The notes beneath the pieces were generated by a model. The model did not search any database and had not been told where the DNA came from. It saw nothing but the letters and a program-made list of their open reading frames with translations. The translations under genes were made by a program, and so were the position numbers. DNA of 64,000 bases from Pseudidiomarina insulisalsae (GTDB lineage: Bacteria > Pseudomonadota > Gammaproteobacteria > Enterobacterales > Alteromonadaceae): assembly GCF_003987065.1 (NCBI RefSeq), contig NZ_PIPY01000011.1, positions 51,249-115,248 on the forward strand, read 5' to 3'. Shown here one piece after another: positions 29,457 to 37,799 of the stretch (positions within the stretch are counted from its first letter, which is position 1; the number at the start of each line of letters is the position of its first letter).

Positions 29457-30011
29457 ATGTTGTTTGTTCTTGAATATTTACCTATCGCGCTGTTTTTCAT
29501 ATTTTATCTGCTTGGCGATATTTTTGTTGCCACAGGCGTACTTATGCTCGGTACGGTCTTACAGATCTTAGCCCTGAAGTTTATGCGCGAGGTGATTACC
29601 CCGCGTCACTGGATTATCTTATGGGTGGTTATGATCTTCGGTGCCATTACCCTATTCCTGCACGATGAGTGGTTTATTAAGTTGAAAGTCAGCGTGATCT
29701 ACGTGGCCATTGCTTTATTCTTACTCATCGGCCTGTGGTGGAGAAAACGTAGCCCGCTGCAACAATTTTTAGGTGAGGAAATTAACTTACCCGAATTTGC
29801 CTGGCGCCGGCTAACCTACGCCTGGGTGATCTTCACGCTGAGTCTGGCAGCCGTCAATCTGTATATTGCTGAGTTCTGGAGCCTCGACGCCTGGGTCAAC
29901 TTTAAGGTCTTTGGCCTGTTGGGCGCGACGCTGGTCTTCACTATTTTCACCGGTGCCTACATGTTCCGTCATCACACCGATCGTGAGAAAGATGCCGAAG
30001 AAATCGAGTAA
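29457..30011 (+). CDS. yciB: Inner membrane-spanning protein YciB (septation protein A)
   Basis: About 184 residues with five likely membrane helices. Matches E. coli YciB in FFIFYLLGDIFVATG, IFGAITLFLHDEWFIKLKVSVIYV, LPEFAWRRLTYAW and NFKVFGLLGATLVFTIFTG. The family is involved in envelope and septum integrity, including intracellular septation. The ATG at 29457 was chosen over a TTG four codons earlier. An imperfect inverted repeat (CTACACT/AGTGTAG, 29343-29388) lies upstream. Confidence 0.93.
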   Translation: MLFVLEYLPIALFFIFYLLGDIFVATGVLMLGTVLQILALKFMREVITPRHWIILWVVMIFGAITLFLHDEWFIKLKVSVIYVAIALFLLIGLWWRKRSPLQQFLGEEINLPEFAWRRLTYAWVIFTLSLAAVNLYIAEFWSLDAWVNFKVFGLLGATLVFTIFTGAYMFRHHTDREKDAEEIE

Positions 30012-30024
30012 CAGTTTCAGCTTA

Positions 30025-30894
30025 ATGACCGCACCTGAGCGAACCATTCAGGTGCAGCATTATCGCAGCGAGAATCCCCGCAAACTTGTCATTATGGCAC
30101 CGGCCATGGCGGTGCCACATAGCTATTACCGCGAATTCTGTCAGTGGCTCACCACCCAGGGCTACGACGTGCTCGGGTTTGATTATTATGGTATTGGCGC
30201 CAGTCAACCGGGCAGCTTACGCAAAATCGACAGCAGCATTACTGATTGGGCGCGGTTCGACGCACAATGTGTACTCAACTACGCCCTTGATAACTTTCCC
30301 GCGTTACCCACCGTATGGTTCGCACACAGCATCGGCGGACAGATTTTTGGCATGTTAGAACGGCATGACGAAGTCGAACGCATGGTCACGGTCGCCACCG
30401 GCACCGGTTACTGGCGCGAAACCCAGACCGGACTGAAGTACAAGTCGTGGCTATTGTGGCGTGGTATCGTGCCCTGGCTGTTACCCCTGGTTGGATATTT
30501 TCCGGGCGAACGGCTGGGAATTGTCGGTAATGTGCCGCGCAGCGCTATGGCGCAGTGGCGGCAATGGTGTCTGCATCCTGATTACCTGGTCGGTGCTGAG
30601 CAATTATACGAGCGTTACGCCGGCGTTGAGACGCCCATTATCAGTCTGGCTTTTAGCGACGACGAGTTGCTAACCCGCCGTAATATTACCGCCATGCATG
30701 ACTTTTATCGCAATGCGCCGCAGCGGCGTGAATTTGTTACGCCGGCGGACTGTGGCGTTGCCCGTATCGGGCATTTTGCCCTGTTTCGCCCCCGCGCGCA
30801 GCAACTCTGGCAGCAGCTGTTAGCGCCGCAAATCAATGCGGCGCTCCCCGTCGCTGATACCGCGTTAGCGAGTGCTACGCCAGACGCCGGATAA
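30025..30894 (+). CDS. Alpha/beta-fold hydrolase
   Basis: 289 residues. The nucleophile elbow reads AHSIGG in VWFAHSIGGQIF near residue 103. Other fold marks are MAPAMAVPHSYYREFCQWL (oxyanion region), LGFDYYGIGASQ, and late acid and histidine candidates in ISLAFSDDELLT and IGHFALFRP. Substrate unknown; the pattern resembles the S33/serine-aminopeptidase-like hydrolases often annotated only by fold. The start at 30025 is 13 bases after yciB; the much longer open frame back to 29866 is yciB in another frame. The 3' end overlaps ybbP by 20 bases. Confidence 0.85.
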   Translation: MTAPERTIQVQHYRSENPRKLVIMAPAMAVPHSYYREFCQWLTTQGYDVLGFDYYGIGASQPGSLRKIDSSITDWARFDAQCVLNYALDNFPALPTVWFAHSIGGQIFGMLERHDEVERMVTVATGTGYWRETQTGLKYKSWLLWRGIVPWLLPLVGYFPGERLGIVGNVPRSAMAQWRQWCLHPDYLVGAEQLYERYAGVETPIISLAFSDDELLTRRNITAMHDFYRNAPQRREFVTPADCGVARIGHFALFRPRAQQLWQQLLAPQINAALPVADTALASATPDAG

Positions 30895-33388
30895 GTTGCG
30901 CAGTATTGCGTCGGATCAGACGCGCGCAGGCAACGCGGCCCATGGTGCCGACAATCAGCGCACCGGCCAGCGGGCCGATGAGCCAGAAACGCCAATGCAC
31001 GCTGGCAGCCAGCTCAAACACCTGGGTTTGCAGAATCCACAAGGACAGCTCCATGGCAAGGGTTGCGATAAACCCGCTGATGGCGCCAAGAATTACAAAT
31101 TCATAGGTCACGCTGCGGCTAAGTAACTTCGCCGGCGCACCCAGGGTACGCAGTATCACCAGTTCTTTCTCGCGCTCCTCCATAGACGCCTGCACCTGTG
31201 CCAGCAGCACCAGAATACCGGCAATAATCACCAGTATGAGCACAAACAATATGGCAATACTGACCTGTTCAATCACCTCGCGAAGCTGGTCAATAATGGC
31301 ATCGAGATCAATTAACGACACCTGCGGGAAAGGCCGGAACAGCTGGTACAACTCATCTTTACGCTCCTGCGGCAGATTGAAACTGGAGATATAGGTCGCC
31401 GGGAAGTCTGACAGCGTCGCCGTGTTGAAAATCATATAGAAATTCGGCTGCAATGAGCCCCAGTTGACTTCACGCACACTGGTAATCGGCACGGTGAAAA
31501 CCTCACCGCCAATATTAAATGTCAGCTCATCACCAATACCAACGCGCAGGCGTTCGGCGACCTCGCTCTCAATCGAGACCTGTGGTTTCGCATTGTCCTG
31601 CCACCACTCGCCAGCCACCACCGTATTGTTCGGTGGTAGTTCGTCACGCCAGGTTAACGACAATTCGCGGCCAAAGCCCTCACGCTGTTCTGACTGCGGC
31701 GCTTCGGCACTCTCCTGCTCTTCCTTACTGACTTCATCGAGCACTGGCATATCATTCACCGCAATCATGCGGCCGGGCACAATAGGATACATGTCGTTGG
31801 CTTCGACATTGCGCTCCTCGAAGCGTTGTTGCAACTGCTCCACATCACTTTGTGCGACATTGACCAGAAAGTAATTCGGCGCATCTTCCGGCAGTTGCTC
31901 CTGCCAGTCAGCCAGCAGTTCATGACGCAATGCCAGTACCAGCAGCAACAGCATAATGGCGGTTGAGAAGCTGAGCATCTGCACACTATTGGCCTGCGCG
32001 CGACGCTGCAAACCAGCCATCGCCAGACGCCACGCACTGCCTGCCTGCATACCCGCCTGACGGCTGGCACGAATAAACAGCCGCCCGACCAACAGCAAAA
32101 TCAACGCCGCCAGCGCACCACCAGCAAACAATGCGGTAGAGAGCAGCCATTGCTGGCTATAGAGCCACAACAAGAAGTAAATGGTACCGCCCGAGGCCAG
32201 CCAGTGTAACCAGCGACCACTGCCGCTACCGGTCATTTGCCGGTTTAAGACGCGCAGCGGCGGGATCTCAATCAATCGCAACAGTGGGTATAGCGTAAAC
32301 ATCACCGCACTCACCAGACCGGTTCCTGCCGCGAGCAAATAGCCACGACTACCGGCAGGCGGCAGATTGACGTCAAAATAGCTGGCCACCAGATCCACCA
32401 CCAGACCCTGCAATAGCCAGCCTAATAACAGACCGGTGGCGATACTCAACAGCGTCAGTAACAGCAGGTGCATAATAAACACCCGCTGGATCTGTTGACG
32501 CTGCGCCCCCAGCGTTTTAAAAATGGCAACGACATCGTAATTACGCTGACAGTAGCGTTGTGCTGCAACAGCGACCGCGGTTGCTGCCAGCACCACACCC
32601 AGTAAACTCGCCAGTAGCATGAAGCGCTCCGCACGACGTAAACTGCGTGCCAGCGGCGAGTCACCATCCTCAATACTACGCCAGTTATGGGTGTCATCAT
32701 TCAGTTGCGGTTTCAGCCATTCTTCGTATTCTGTCAGCGCTTCGCCCGGACCCGCATAGAGAATGTTATAACGCACCCGGCTGCCTGGCTGAATCAGCCC
32801 GGTCGCCTCAAGCTCACTGTAGTTAATCAGTACATTAGGGCTGTCCGTGAACACCGAAAAGCCCACATCAGGCTCATAGGTCAGCACTTTACTGACCCTG
32901 AACTGACTGTCACCAACTTCAATAGTGTCCCCGACTTCCAGCGCCAGCTCCTGAAACAATGCGGAAGCGACCCAGGCTTCACCGGCCTCGGGTATGCCCT
33001 GGGTAACCTGTTCCGGCGCATAAGGCTGCTCTGCGGTGCGTAATTCGCCGCGCAGCGGATAGCCTTCACTCACGGCTTTCACATCCACCAATGCCAGTTC
33101 ATCATTAGCAAAAGCCATGGAATTGAAGACAACCCGATTGGCCAGCTGCAGACCTTCGTCGCGCGCCCGCTCCAGCCAGCTTTCATCGACCGCACGGCGT
33201 GAGCTTAAGACCCGATCTGCCGCCAGAAACTCAGCACTGCGTGCAGTTAAGCCCGACTGCAGCCGTTCGGTAAATAGCGCCAGTGATAATACGGCAGTCA
33301 CTGACAATACAATCGCCGCCGCCATGATGGTCAGCTCGCCGCGGCGCAGCTCCTGTTTTAGTAAACGCCACGAAATTCTAGCCCACAT
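30875..33388 (-). CDS. ybbP: FtsX-like ABC transporter permease (YbbP type)
   Basis: 837 residues. An N-terminal membrane helix (near 20-40) is followed by a large periplasmic region, then blocks of FtsX-like membrane helices around 265-360 and 410-500, a second periplasmic region and a final helix block around 715-830. This two-FtsX-domain layout matches YbbP, the partner of the YbbA ATPase. By family it would be a mechanotransmission-type or lipid/lipoprotein-related exporter rather than a classic importer; the substrate is not established. It overlaps ybbA by 11 bases. Confidence 0.9.
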   Translation of the reverse strand: MWARISWRLLKQELRRGELTIMAAAIVLSVTAVLSLALFTERLQSGLTARSAEFLAADRVLSSRRAVDESWLERARDEGLQLANRVVFNSMAFANDELALVDVKAVSEGYPLRGELRTAEQPYAPEQVTQGIPEAGEAWVASALFQELALEVGDTIEVGDSQFRVSKVLTYEPDVGFSVFTDSPNVLINYSELEATGLIQPGSRVRYNILYAGPGEALTEYEEWLKPQLNDDTHNWRSIEDGDSPLARSLRRAERFMLLASLLGVVLAATAVAVAAQRYCQRNYDVVAIFKTLGAQRQQIQRVFIMHLLLLTLLSIATGLLLGWLLQGLVVDLVASYFDVNLPPAGSRGYLLAAGTGLVSAVMFTLYPLLRLIEIPPLRVLNRQMTGSGSGRWLHWLASGGTIYFLLWLYSQQWLLSTALFAGGALAALILLLVGRLFIRASRQAGMQAGSAWRLAMAGLQRRAQANSVQMLSFSTAIMLLLLVLALRHELLADWQEQLPEDAPNYFLVNVAQSDVEQLQQRFEERNVEANDMYPIVPGRMIAVNDMPVLDEVSKEEQESAEAPQSEQREGFGRELSLTWRDELPPNNTVVAGEWWQDNAKPQVSIESEVAERLRVGIGDELTFNIGGEVFTVPITSVREVNWGSLQPNFYMIFNTATLSDFPATYISSFNLPQERKDELYQLFRPFPQVSLIDLDAIIDQLREVIEQVSIAILFVLILVIIAGILVLLAQVQASMEEREKELVILRTLGAPAKLLSRSVTYEFVILGAISGFIATLAMELSLWILQTQVFELAASVHWRFWLIGPLAGALIVGTMGRVACARLIRRNTAQLIRRLA

Positions 33389-34058
33389 CGCCAGTCACCT
33401 CGGTCAGTTTGCCCGCATCCATACGCAACACCCGCTGACAACGTTTTGCCAGCTCGGTGTCGTGGGTCACCATGACTAAGGTAGTGCCCGACGCCTGATT
33501 CATTTCAAACAGTAAGTCTTCAACCTTATGCCCCGTAGCAGAGTCCAGGTTACCGGTAGGCTCATCGGCAAACAGAATTTTCGGAGTACCGACAAAGGCC
33601 CGCGCAATGGCAACCCGTTGCTGCTCACCACCGGATAACTGATTGGGGTAATGGGTCAGCCGATCGCTCAATCCGACGTTACCGAGCAGCTCTCTGGCCT
33701 GCTGCTCGGCCTCTTTATTACCGGCCAGCTCAGCCGGTAACATGACATTCTCGAGTGCCGTCAGACTGGGAATAAGTAAAAAGGACTGAAAGATAAATCC
33801 GACTTTATCCGCGCGAACTTTTGCCCGCTGCTCCTCATCCAAATCGCCCAGATTTACGTTATCTATAGAAACCTTTCCGTCACTAGCGAGGTCCAAGCCA
33901 GCCAGAAGACTCAGCAAGGTAGATTTACCAGAGCCCGACGCGCCGACTATGGCAACGGTCTCACCGGCACTGATTTGCAAGTCAGTTGGCTGTAAAATGT
34001 GTAAAATACCCTCACTAGTTTCTACATTTTTCGTTAATTGAGTGGTTTGAATAAGCAT
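33378..34058 (-). CDS. ybbA: ABC transporter ATP-binding protein YbbA
   Basis: 226 residues. Walker [10 protein letters not shown] near residue 40, Q-loop [10 protein letters not shown], signature [14 protein letters not shown] near 142 and Walker [13 protein letters not shown] are all intact, so it should hydrolyse ATP. It is of the LolD/MacB type and is paired with ybbP. Its ATG is separated from the tesA ATG by only two bases, and its AGGAAG ribosome site lies inside the tesA coding sequence. Confidence 0.94.
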   Translation of the reverse strand: MLIQTTQLTKNVETSEGILHILQPTDLQISAGETVAIVGASGSGKSTLLSLLAGLDLASDGKVSIDNVNLGDLDEEQRAKVRADKVGFIFQSFLLIPSLTALENVMLPAELAGNKEAEQQARELLGNVGLSDRLTHYPNQLSGGEQQRVAIARAFVGTPKILFADEPTGNLDSATGHKVEDLLFEMNQASGTTLVMVTHDTELAKRCQRVLRMDAGKLTEVTGDVG

Positions 34059-34060
34059 TT

Positions 34061-34681
34061 ATGAAAAACTTCCTGGTTAAATTGAGTTTGATTCTGTTCG
34101 TCGTTGTCCTTATACGTCCAGTTTCAGCAAATGTCTCACTTGTCGTATTAGGCGATAGTCTGAGCGCCGGTTACGGCATGTCTCAGCAAGAGTCATGGGT
34201 AGGCATCCTACAGCAACGCTGGCAACAGACCCACCCCTCTATCGATTTGGTGAACGCGAGTATCAGCGGCGACACCACGCAAGGCGCGCTGAACCGCCTT
34301 GACGGTATTATTAAAACCCATCAGCCCGACGCCGTATTTATTGAACTTGGCGGAAATGATGGCTTACGCGGCTTTATGCCGAGCACGATTAAGTCCAATT
34401 TGGAACAGATCATCCGTCGCTTGCAAGAGGAAAACGTGAAAGTTGCGGTGAGTCAGGTCAGAATTCCGCCGAATTACGGACGCCGTTACAGTGAAATGTT
34501 TGCCGATATTTTTCCGGAAGTGACGCAGACCACCAATACGTTACTGGTGCCGTTTTTCATGGAGGAAATTGCCTTGCGTCCGGAGTTGATGCAAAACGAC
34601 GGGATTCATCCAAACCGCGATGCGCAGGACGACATCGCCAACATCATGGAACCCCACCTACTACAACTACTAGAGCGTTAA
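34061..34681 (+). CDS. tesA: Multifunctional acyl-CoA thioesterase I / lysophospholipase TesA
   Basis: 206 residues with a signal peptide (about 23 residues, ending VSA). It is an SGNH/GDSL hydrolase: block I VLGDSLSAGYGM, block II NASISGDTT, block III ELGGNDGLRG, and block V DGIHPN with the catalytic Asp-His. It is periplasmic and hydrolyses acyl-CoA, esters and lysophospholipids by family. Divergent from ybbA as in E. coli. No strong ribosome site is seen upstream. Confidence 0.94.
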   Translation: MKNFLVKLSLILFVVVLIRPVSANVSLVVLGDSLSAGYGMSQQESWVGILQQRWQQTHPSIDLVNASISGDTTQGALNRLDGIIKTHQPDAVFIELGGNDGLRGFMPSTIKSNLEQIIRRLQEENVKVAVSQVRIPPNYGRRYSEMFADIFPEVTQTTNTLLVPFFMEEIALRPELMQNDGIHPNRDAQDDIANIMEPHLLQLLER

Positions 34682-34690
34682 CAGTTATTA

Positions 34691-34746
34691 GATATTGGAT
34701 ATTGGATATTGGATATTGGATATTGGATATTGGATATTGGATATTG
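34691..34746 (+). repeat. Eight perfect tandem copies of a 7-base unit
   Basis: GATATTG is repeated eight times without error. Just downstream (about 34771-34799) the reverse-complement sequence ATATCCA occurs twice, so the repeat can fold back on it. It lies between the tesA stop and the last tRNA-Glu gene, so it may form part of the 3' end of both convergent transcripts. Array length could vary by slippage. Confidence 0.95.
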
Positions 34747-34817
34747 GTTGAGAGCGAGAGCGCAAGAAAACGAATATCCAATAACGAATATCCAGTAACG
34801 TTTTTGCTTTTGAGAAG

Positions 34818-34893
34818 TGGCGTCCCCTAGGGGATTCGAACCCCTGTTACCGCCGTGAAAGGGCGGTGTCCTAGGCCTCTAGACGAAGGGGAC
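34818..34893 (-). tRNA. tRNA-Glu (TTC), copy 1
   Basis: 76 bases including an encoded CCA. Acceptor GTCCCCT pairs with AGGGGAC; the anticodon loop CTTTCAC gives anticodon TTC; the T-loop GTTCGAATC is intact. It is the last of three identical tRNA-Glu genes that follow tRNA-Ala on the minus strand. Confidence 0.96.
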
Positions 34894-34921
34894 CCTGGAC
34901 TTGCAGTGCGATATGAATTGT

Positions 34922-34997
34922 TGGCGTCCCCTAGGGGATTCGAACCCCTGTTACCGCCGTGAAAGGGCGGTGTCCTAGGCCTCTAGACGAAGGGGAC
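34922..34997 (-). tRNA. tRNA-Glu (TTC), copy 2
   Basis: Identical over 76 bases to the copies at 34818 and 35028, CCA included. Spacers on the two sides differ in sequence and are about 28-30 bases long. Confidence 0.96.
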
Positions 34998-35027
34998 CCC
35001 GGACAATTTACTTGCAGCTTGAAAAAG

Positions 35028-35103
35028 TGGCGTCCCCTAGGGGATTCGAACCCCTGTTACCGCCGTGAAAGGGCGGTGTCCTAGGCCTCTAGACGAAGGG
35101 GAC
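35028..35103 (-). tRNA. tRNA-Glu (TTC), copy 3
   Basis: Identical over 76 bases to the other two copies. It is the first tRNA-Glu after tRNA-Ala in transcription order. All lie downstream of gltX, the enzyme that charges them. Confidence 0.96.
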
Positions 35104-35131
35104 GCAAACCTTTTTCAGTGTGTCAGAATGG

Positions 35132-35207
<76 letters not shown>

Positions 35208-35228
35208 AGTACCCTGACAGCGGGGCGA

Positions 35229-35258
35229 ATTCTATGGTAATTCGCTGGTGACCGTCAA
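35229..35258 (-). promoter_or_regulatory. Promoter of the tRNA-Ala/Glu cluster
   Basis: Read on the minus strand: TTGACG, 18 bases, TAGAAT, then a GC-rich discriminator TCGCCCCGC. A GC-rich discriminator is typical of stable-RNA promoters under stringent control. The same CGCCCCGC core follows the tRNA-Val promoter at 36983-37010. Confidence 0.7.
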
Positions 35259-35398
35259 CCTTTTTTTTGGCAATTTGAATCGTTTGCTAAATTTTTAGAC
35301 AGTTCGCACAAATGCTCACCAGCTTTTGCACAGATTCCGTTCTGTACCGGTCCCTTCCCCGCTTTACTCAGCAATGTGACAGAGGCGCTCGGCTACTG

Positions 35399-36808
35399 TT
35401 ATTGCGCCTGTTCGCGCTCCATAATATAAGAAATCGCCCGCGCGATACGCCCGATCACTTGTTCCTGATCAATCAGTTCCAAAGTAACGTCCAGTGATGG
35501 TGAGTTACCGGAGCCGGTGACCGCAACACGCAGCGGCATACCGACTTTACCCATACCAACGTCTAAGTCGTCTGCTGCGGCCTGAATCGCTGTCTGAATG
35601 TTCGCGGCATTCCACTCCTCTACCGCTACCAGACGCTCTTTTGCCGCCTCCAGTGGCTGACGGGCAACCGGGCGCAGATGCTTTTTCGCCGCAGCTTCAT
35701 CGAACGCTTCAAATTCTTCATAGAAATAGCGCGCGGAGGTCGCCATTTCTTTCAGCGTTTTCACGCGGTCCGCCAACAACGGAATGATTTTCTCAAGCGC
35801 CGGGCCTTTACTGACATCAATGGCCTGATCGCTGAAATGCCATTGTAAATGCTCAGCAACTTCAGAAACCGGTAACGATTTCATGTAATGCTGATTCAGC
35901 CAGTTCAGTTTTTCGGTATTAAATGCCGACGCAGCTTTATTGACATCGTCAAGCTTAAACAGTTGTACCATTTCGCCAACGCTGAAAATCTCCTGATCGC
36001 CGTGCGACCAGCCCAGACGTACCAGGTAGTTCAGTACCGCCTGTGGCAGGTAACCATCATCGCGATACTGCATGACACTCACGGCACCATGACGCTTCGA
36101 TAACTTCTTCCCATCATCACCCAGAATCATGGAGACGTGCGCATACTCCGGCACCGGTGCGCCTAACGCCTGCAAAATGTTTATCTGCCGCGGCGTATTA
36201 TTAATATGGTCTTCACCACGCACCACATGCGTGATCTTCATTTCCCAGTCATCAATGACAACACAGAAGTTATAGGTTGGTGTGCCGTCACTGCGGCAAA
36301 TGATCAGGTCGTCCAGTTCGCTGTTGGCAAACTCAATAGGGCCACGGATATGGTCGTTAAATTTCACTGAGCCCGACTGTGGATTGCGAAAACGGATGAC
36401 GTAACGATCACCTGACACATCAGGATTGTCACGACAATGACCGTCATAGCGCGGCTTTTCGCCCTTTTCCATCTGCTCTTCACGCATCTGTTCCAGACGC
36501 TCAGTGGAGCAATAGCATTTGTAAGCTTTATCTTCTTCTAACAGCTTATCGATATAGTGCTGATAGCGATCAAAACGTTTGGTCTGATAAAAAGGACCGG
36601 CATCCCAGTTTAAGCCCAGCCATTCCATACCTTCTAAAATGGCATCAATAGCCGGTTGTGTAGAACGCTCGCGATCGGTGTCTTCAATACGTAAGACAAA
36701 GTGACCACCAGCGGCCTTGGCCACTAACCAGGAATACAGCGCTGTACGCGCACCGCCAACATGCAGGTAACCTGTTGGACTAGGGGCAAAACGAGTGACG
36801 ACCGTCAT
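35399..36808 (-). CDS. gltX: Glutamyl-tRNA synthetase
   Basis: 469 residues, normal for GluRS. The class I HIGH motif is in [21 protein letters not shown], with Val and Gly replacing the inner residues as is common. The KMSKS-equivalent is [11 protein letters not shown] near residue 240. A cysteine-rich [15 protein letters not shown] segment near residue 98 resembles the zinc-binding SWIM-like region. It charges tRNA-Glu, three copies of which lie directly downstream on the same strand. Confidence 0.97.
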   Translation of the reverse strand: MTVVTRFAPSPTGYLHVGGARTALYSWLVAKAAGGHFVLRIEDTDRERSTQPAIDAILEGMEWLGLNWDAGPFYQTKRFDRYQHYIDKLLEEDKAYKCYCSTERLEQMREEQMEKGEKPRYDGHCRDNPDVSGDRYVIRFRNPQSGSVKFNDHIRGPIEFANSELDDLIICRSDGTPTYNFCVVIDDWEMKITHVVRGEDHINNTPRQINILQALGAPVPEYAHVSMILGDDGKKLSKRHGAVSVMQYRDDGYLPQAVLNYLVRLGWSHGDQEIFSVGEMVQLFKLDDVNKAASAFNTEKLNWLNQHYMKSLPVSEVAEHLQWHFSDQAIDVSKGPALEKIIPLLADRVKTLKEMATSARYFYEEFEAFDEAAAKKHLRPVARQPLEAAKERLVAVEEWNAANIQTAIQAAADDLDVGMGKVGMPLRVAVTGSGNSPSLDVTLELIDQEQVIGRIARAISYIMEREQAQ

Positions 36809-36982
36809 AATAGTTGCATTCTCCGCATCATTCGGGTTATTTTGCTGCGTAGTTTAGCAATATCCAGAGGTGGTCGCATCACTGGTTTTGCGAAAACCAT
36901 AAGAGTTTTAAGGTGAACTGTACGATTCGACGGCGAATCGGTGAAAAAGACAGCAAACAGTGCACCGGGGTGATATTTTCTG

Positions 36983-37010
36983 TTGACAGGGCTTCGAAGC
37001 GCCCTATAAT
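36983..37010 (+). promoter_or_regulatory. Promoter of the tRNA-Val pair
   Basis: Perfect TTGACA and perfect TATAAT are separated by 16 bases; the discriminator ACCGCCCCGC is GC-rich. The spacer GGGCTTCGAAGCGCCC contains the perfect palindrome GCTTCGAAGC. Expected to be very strong and stringently controlled. Confidence 0.92.
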
Positions 37011-37034
37011 ACCGCCCCGCAACGCAGAGAAAAC

Positions 37035-37110
37035 GGATGGTTAGCTCAGTTGGGAGAGCACCGCCCTTACAAGGCGGGGGTCACTGGTTCGAGCCCAGTA
37101 CCATCCACCA
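37035..37110 (+). tRNA. tRNA-Val (TAC), copy 1
   Basis: 76 bases with encoded CCA. Acceptor GGATGGT pairs with ACCATCC; the anticodon loop CTTACAA gives TAC; GTTCGAGCC in the T-loop. Starts 25 bases after the -10 element. Confidence 0.96.
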
Positions 37111-37140
37111 CTCTACTTCGTCTCTGCAGACCGACCCAAT

Positions 37141-37216
37141 GGATGGTTAGCTCAGTTGGGAGAGCACCGCCCTTACAAGGCGGGGGTCACTGGTTCGAGC
37201 CCAGTACCATCCACCA
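37141..37216 (+). tRNA. tRNA-Val (TAC), copy 2
   Basis: Identical to the copy at 37035-37110, 30 bases downstream. Probably processed from the same transcript. Confidence 0.96.
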
Positions 37217-37267
37217 CTCTTAAAAGCGAAAGCGTTACTAGTTATTCGATACTTGTTACTGCTGTAG

Positions 37268-37286
37268 CCCGTAGTTCTACTACGGG
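37268..37286. repeat. Short perfect hairpin after the tRNA-Val pair
   Basis: CCCGTAGT and ACTACGGG form a perfect 8-base stem with a 3-base loop, about 50 bases after the second tRNA-Val. No T-run follows, so it may be a weak or factor-assisted terminator, or a processing site; the function is open. Confidence 0.5.
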
Positions 37287-37320
37287 GTAATTTGACGTTT
37301 CCGTTATGTCTGTTAAAACC

Positions 37321-37797
37321 TTAATCGGTTTCGGTGGCGAGCAGCTGGAAGAAGCGTTTCAGGTGGCGTGAATACAGTAGCAGCCAGAACGCGATCAGCC
37401 AGGCAAAAATAATCAGCGCTTTGACAAACGCAAAGTGCGGCCAGTTCGCCGCCACTAAACTTGCCAGCAGCACACCGTCTGCCACCCAGCTTAACCACAA
37501 CAACGCCGGCGCAATTCGCGCGAACTTCGGTACCCAGGCCGGCATTTTTGCCTTGATCTGCGTCAGCATAATCAGCACTGCCAGTGCCGGCACACCGACG
37601 CTCAGTGTCAGGGCAAACTGTTCGGTATTGGCATAAAAAAACTGCAATAAGCGACTGCGATCTTCACTAAAGGTCAGCGAAATGATCCAGGCGATATAAC
37701 CGCGCAAAAACAGCGCCAGCAAAAAAATAAGCGCCAGCGGCGTTTTCAGTTGGCCGTCATTGGTTAAATAGCGCTCATCACCCAGTTGCAGTTGCAT
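37321..37797 (-). CDS. DUF2919 family inner membrane protein (YfeZ-like)
   Basis: 158 residues with four likely membrane helices, near residues 20-42, 62-82, 95-118 and 124-143. The start LTNDGQLKTPLALIFLLALFLRGYIAWI and the acidic SEDRSRLLQFFY loop fit the DUF2919/YfeZ family. Function not known. It lies 2 bases after uvrB on the same strand, so it is likely co-transcribed with it. Confidence 0.7.
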   Translation of the reverse strand: MQLQLGDERYLTNDGQLKTPLALIFLLALFLRGYIAWIISLTFSEDRSRLLQFFYANTEQFALTLSVGVPALAVLIMLTQIKAKMPAWVPKFARIAPALLWLSWVADGVLLASLVAANWPHFAFVKALIIFAWLIAFWLLLYSRHLKRFFQLLATETD

Positions 37798-37799
37798 CC

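Noticed and set aside
34691..34746. CRISPR array
   Set aside because: The unit is 7 bases with no spacers; it is a simple tandem repeat.
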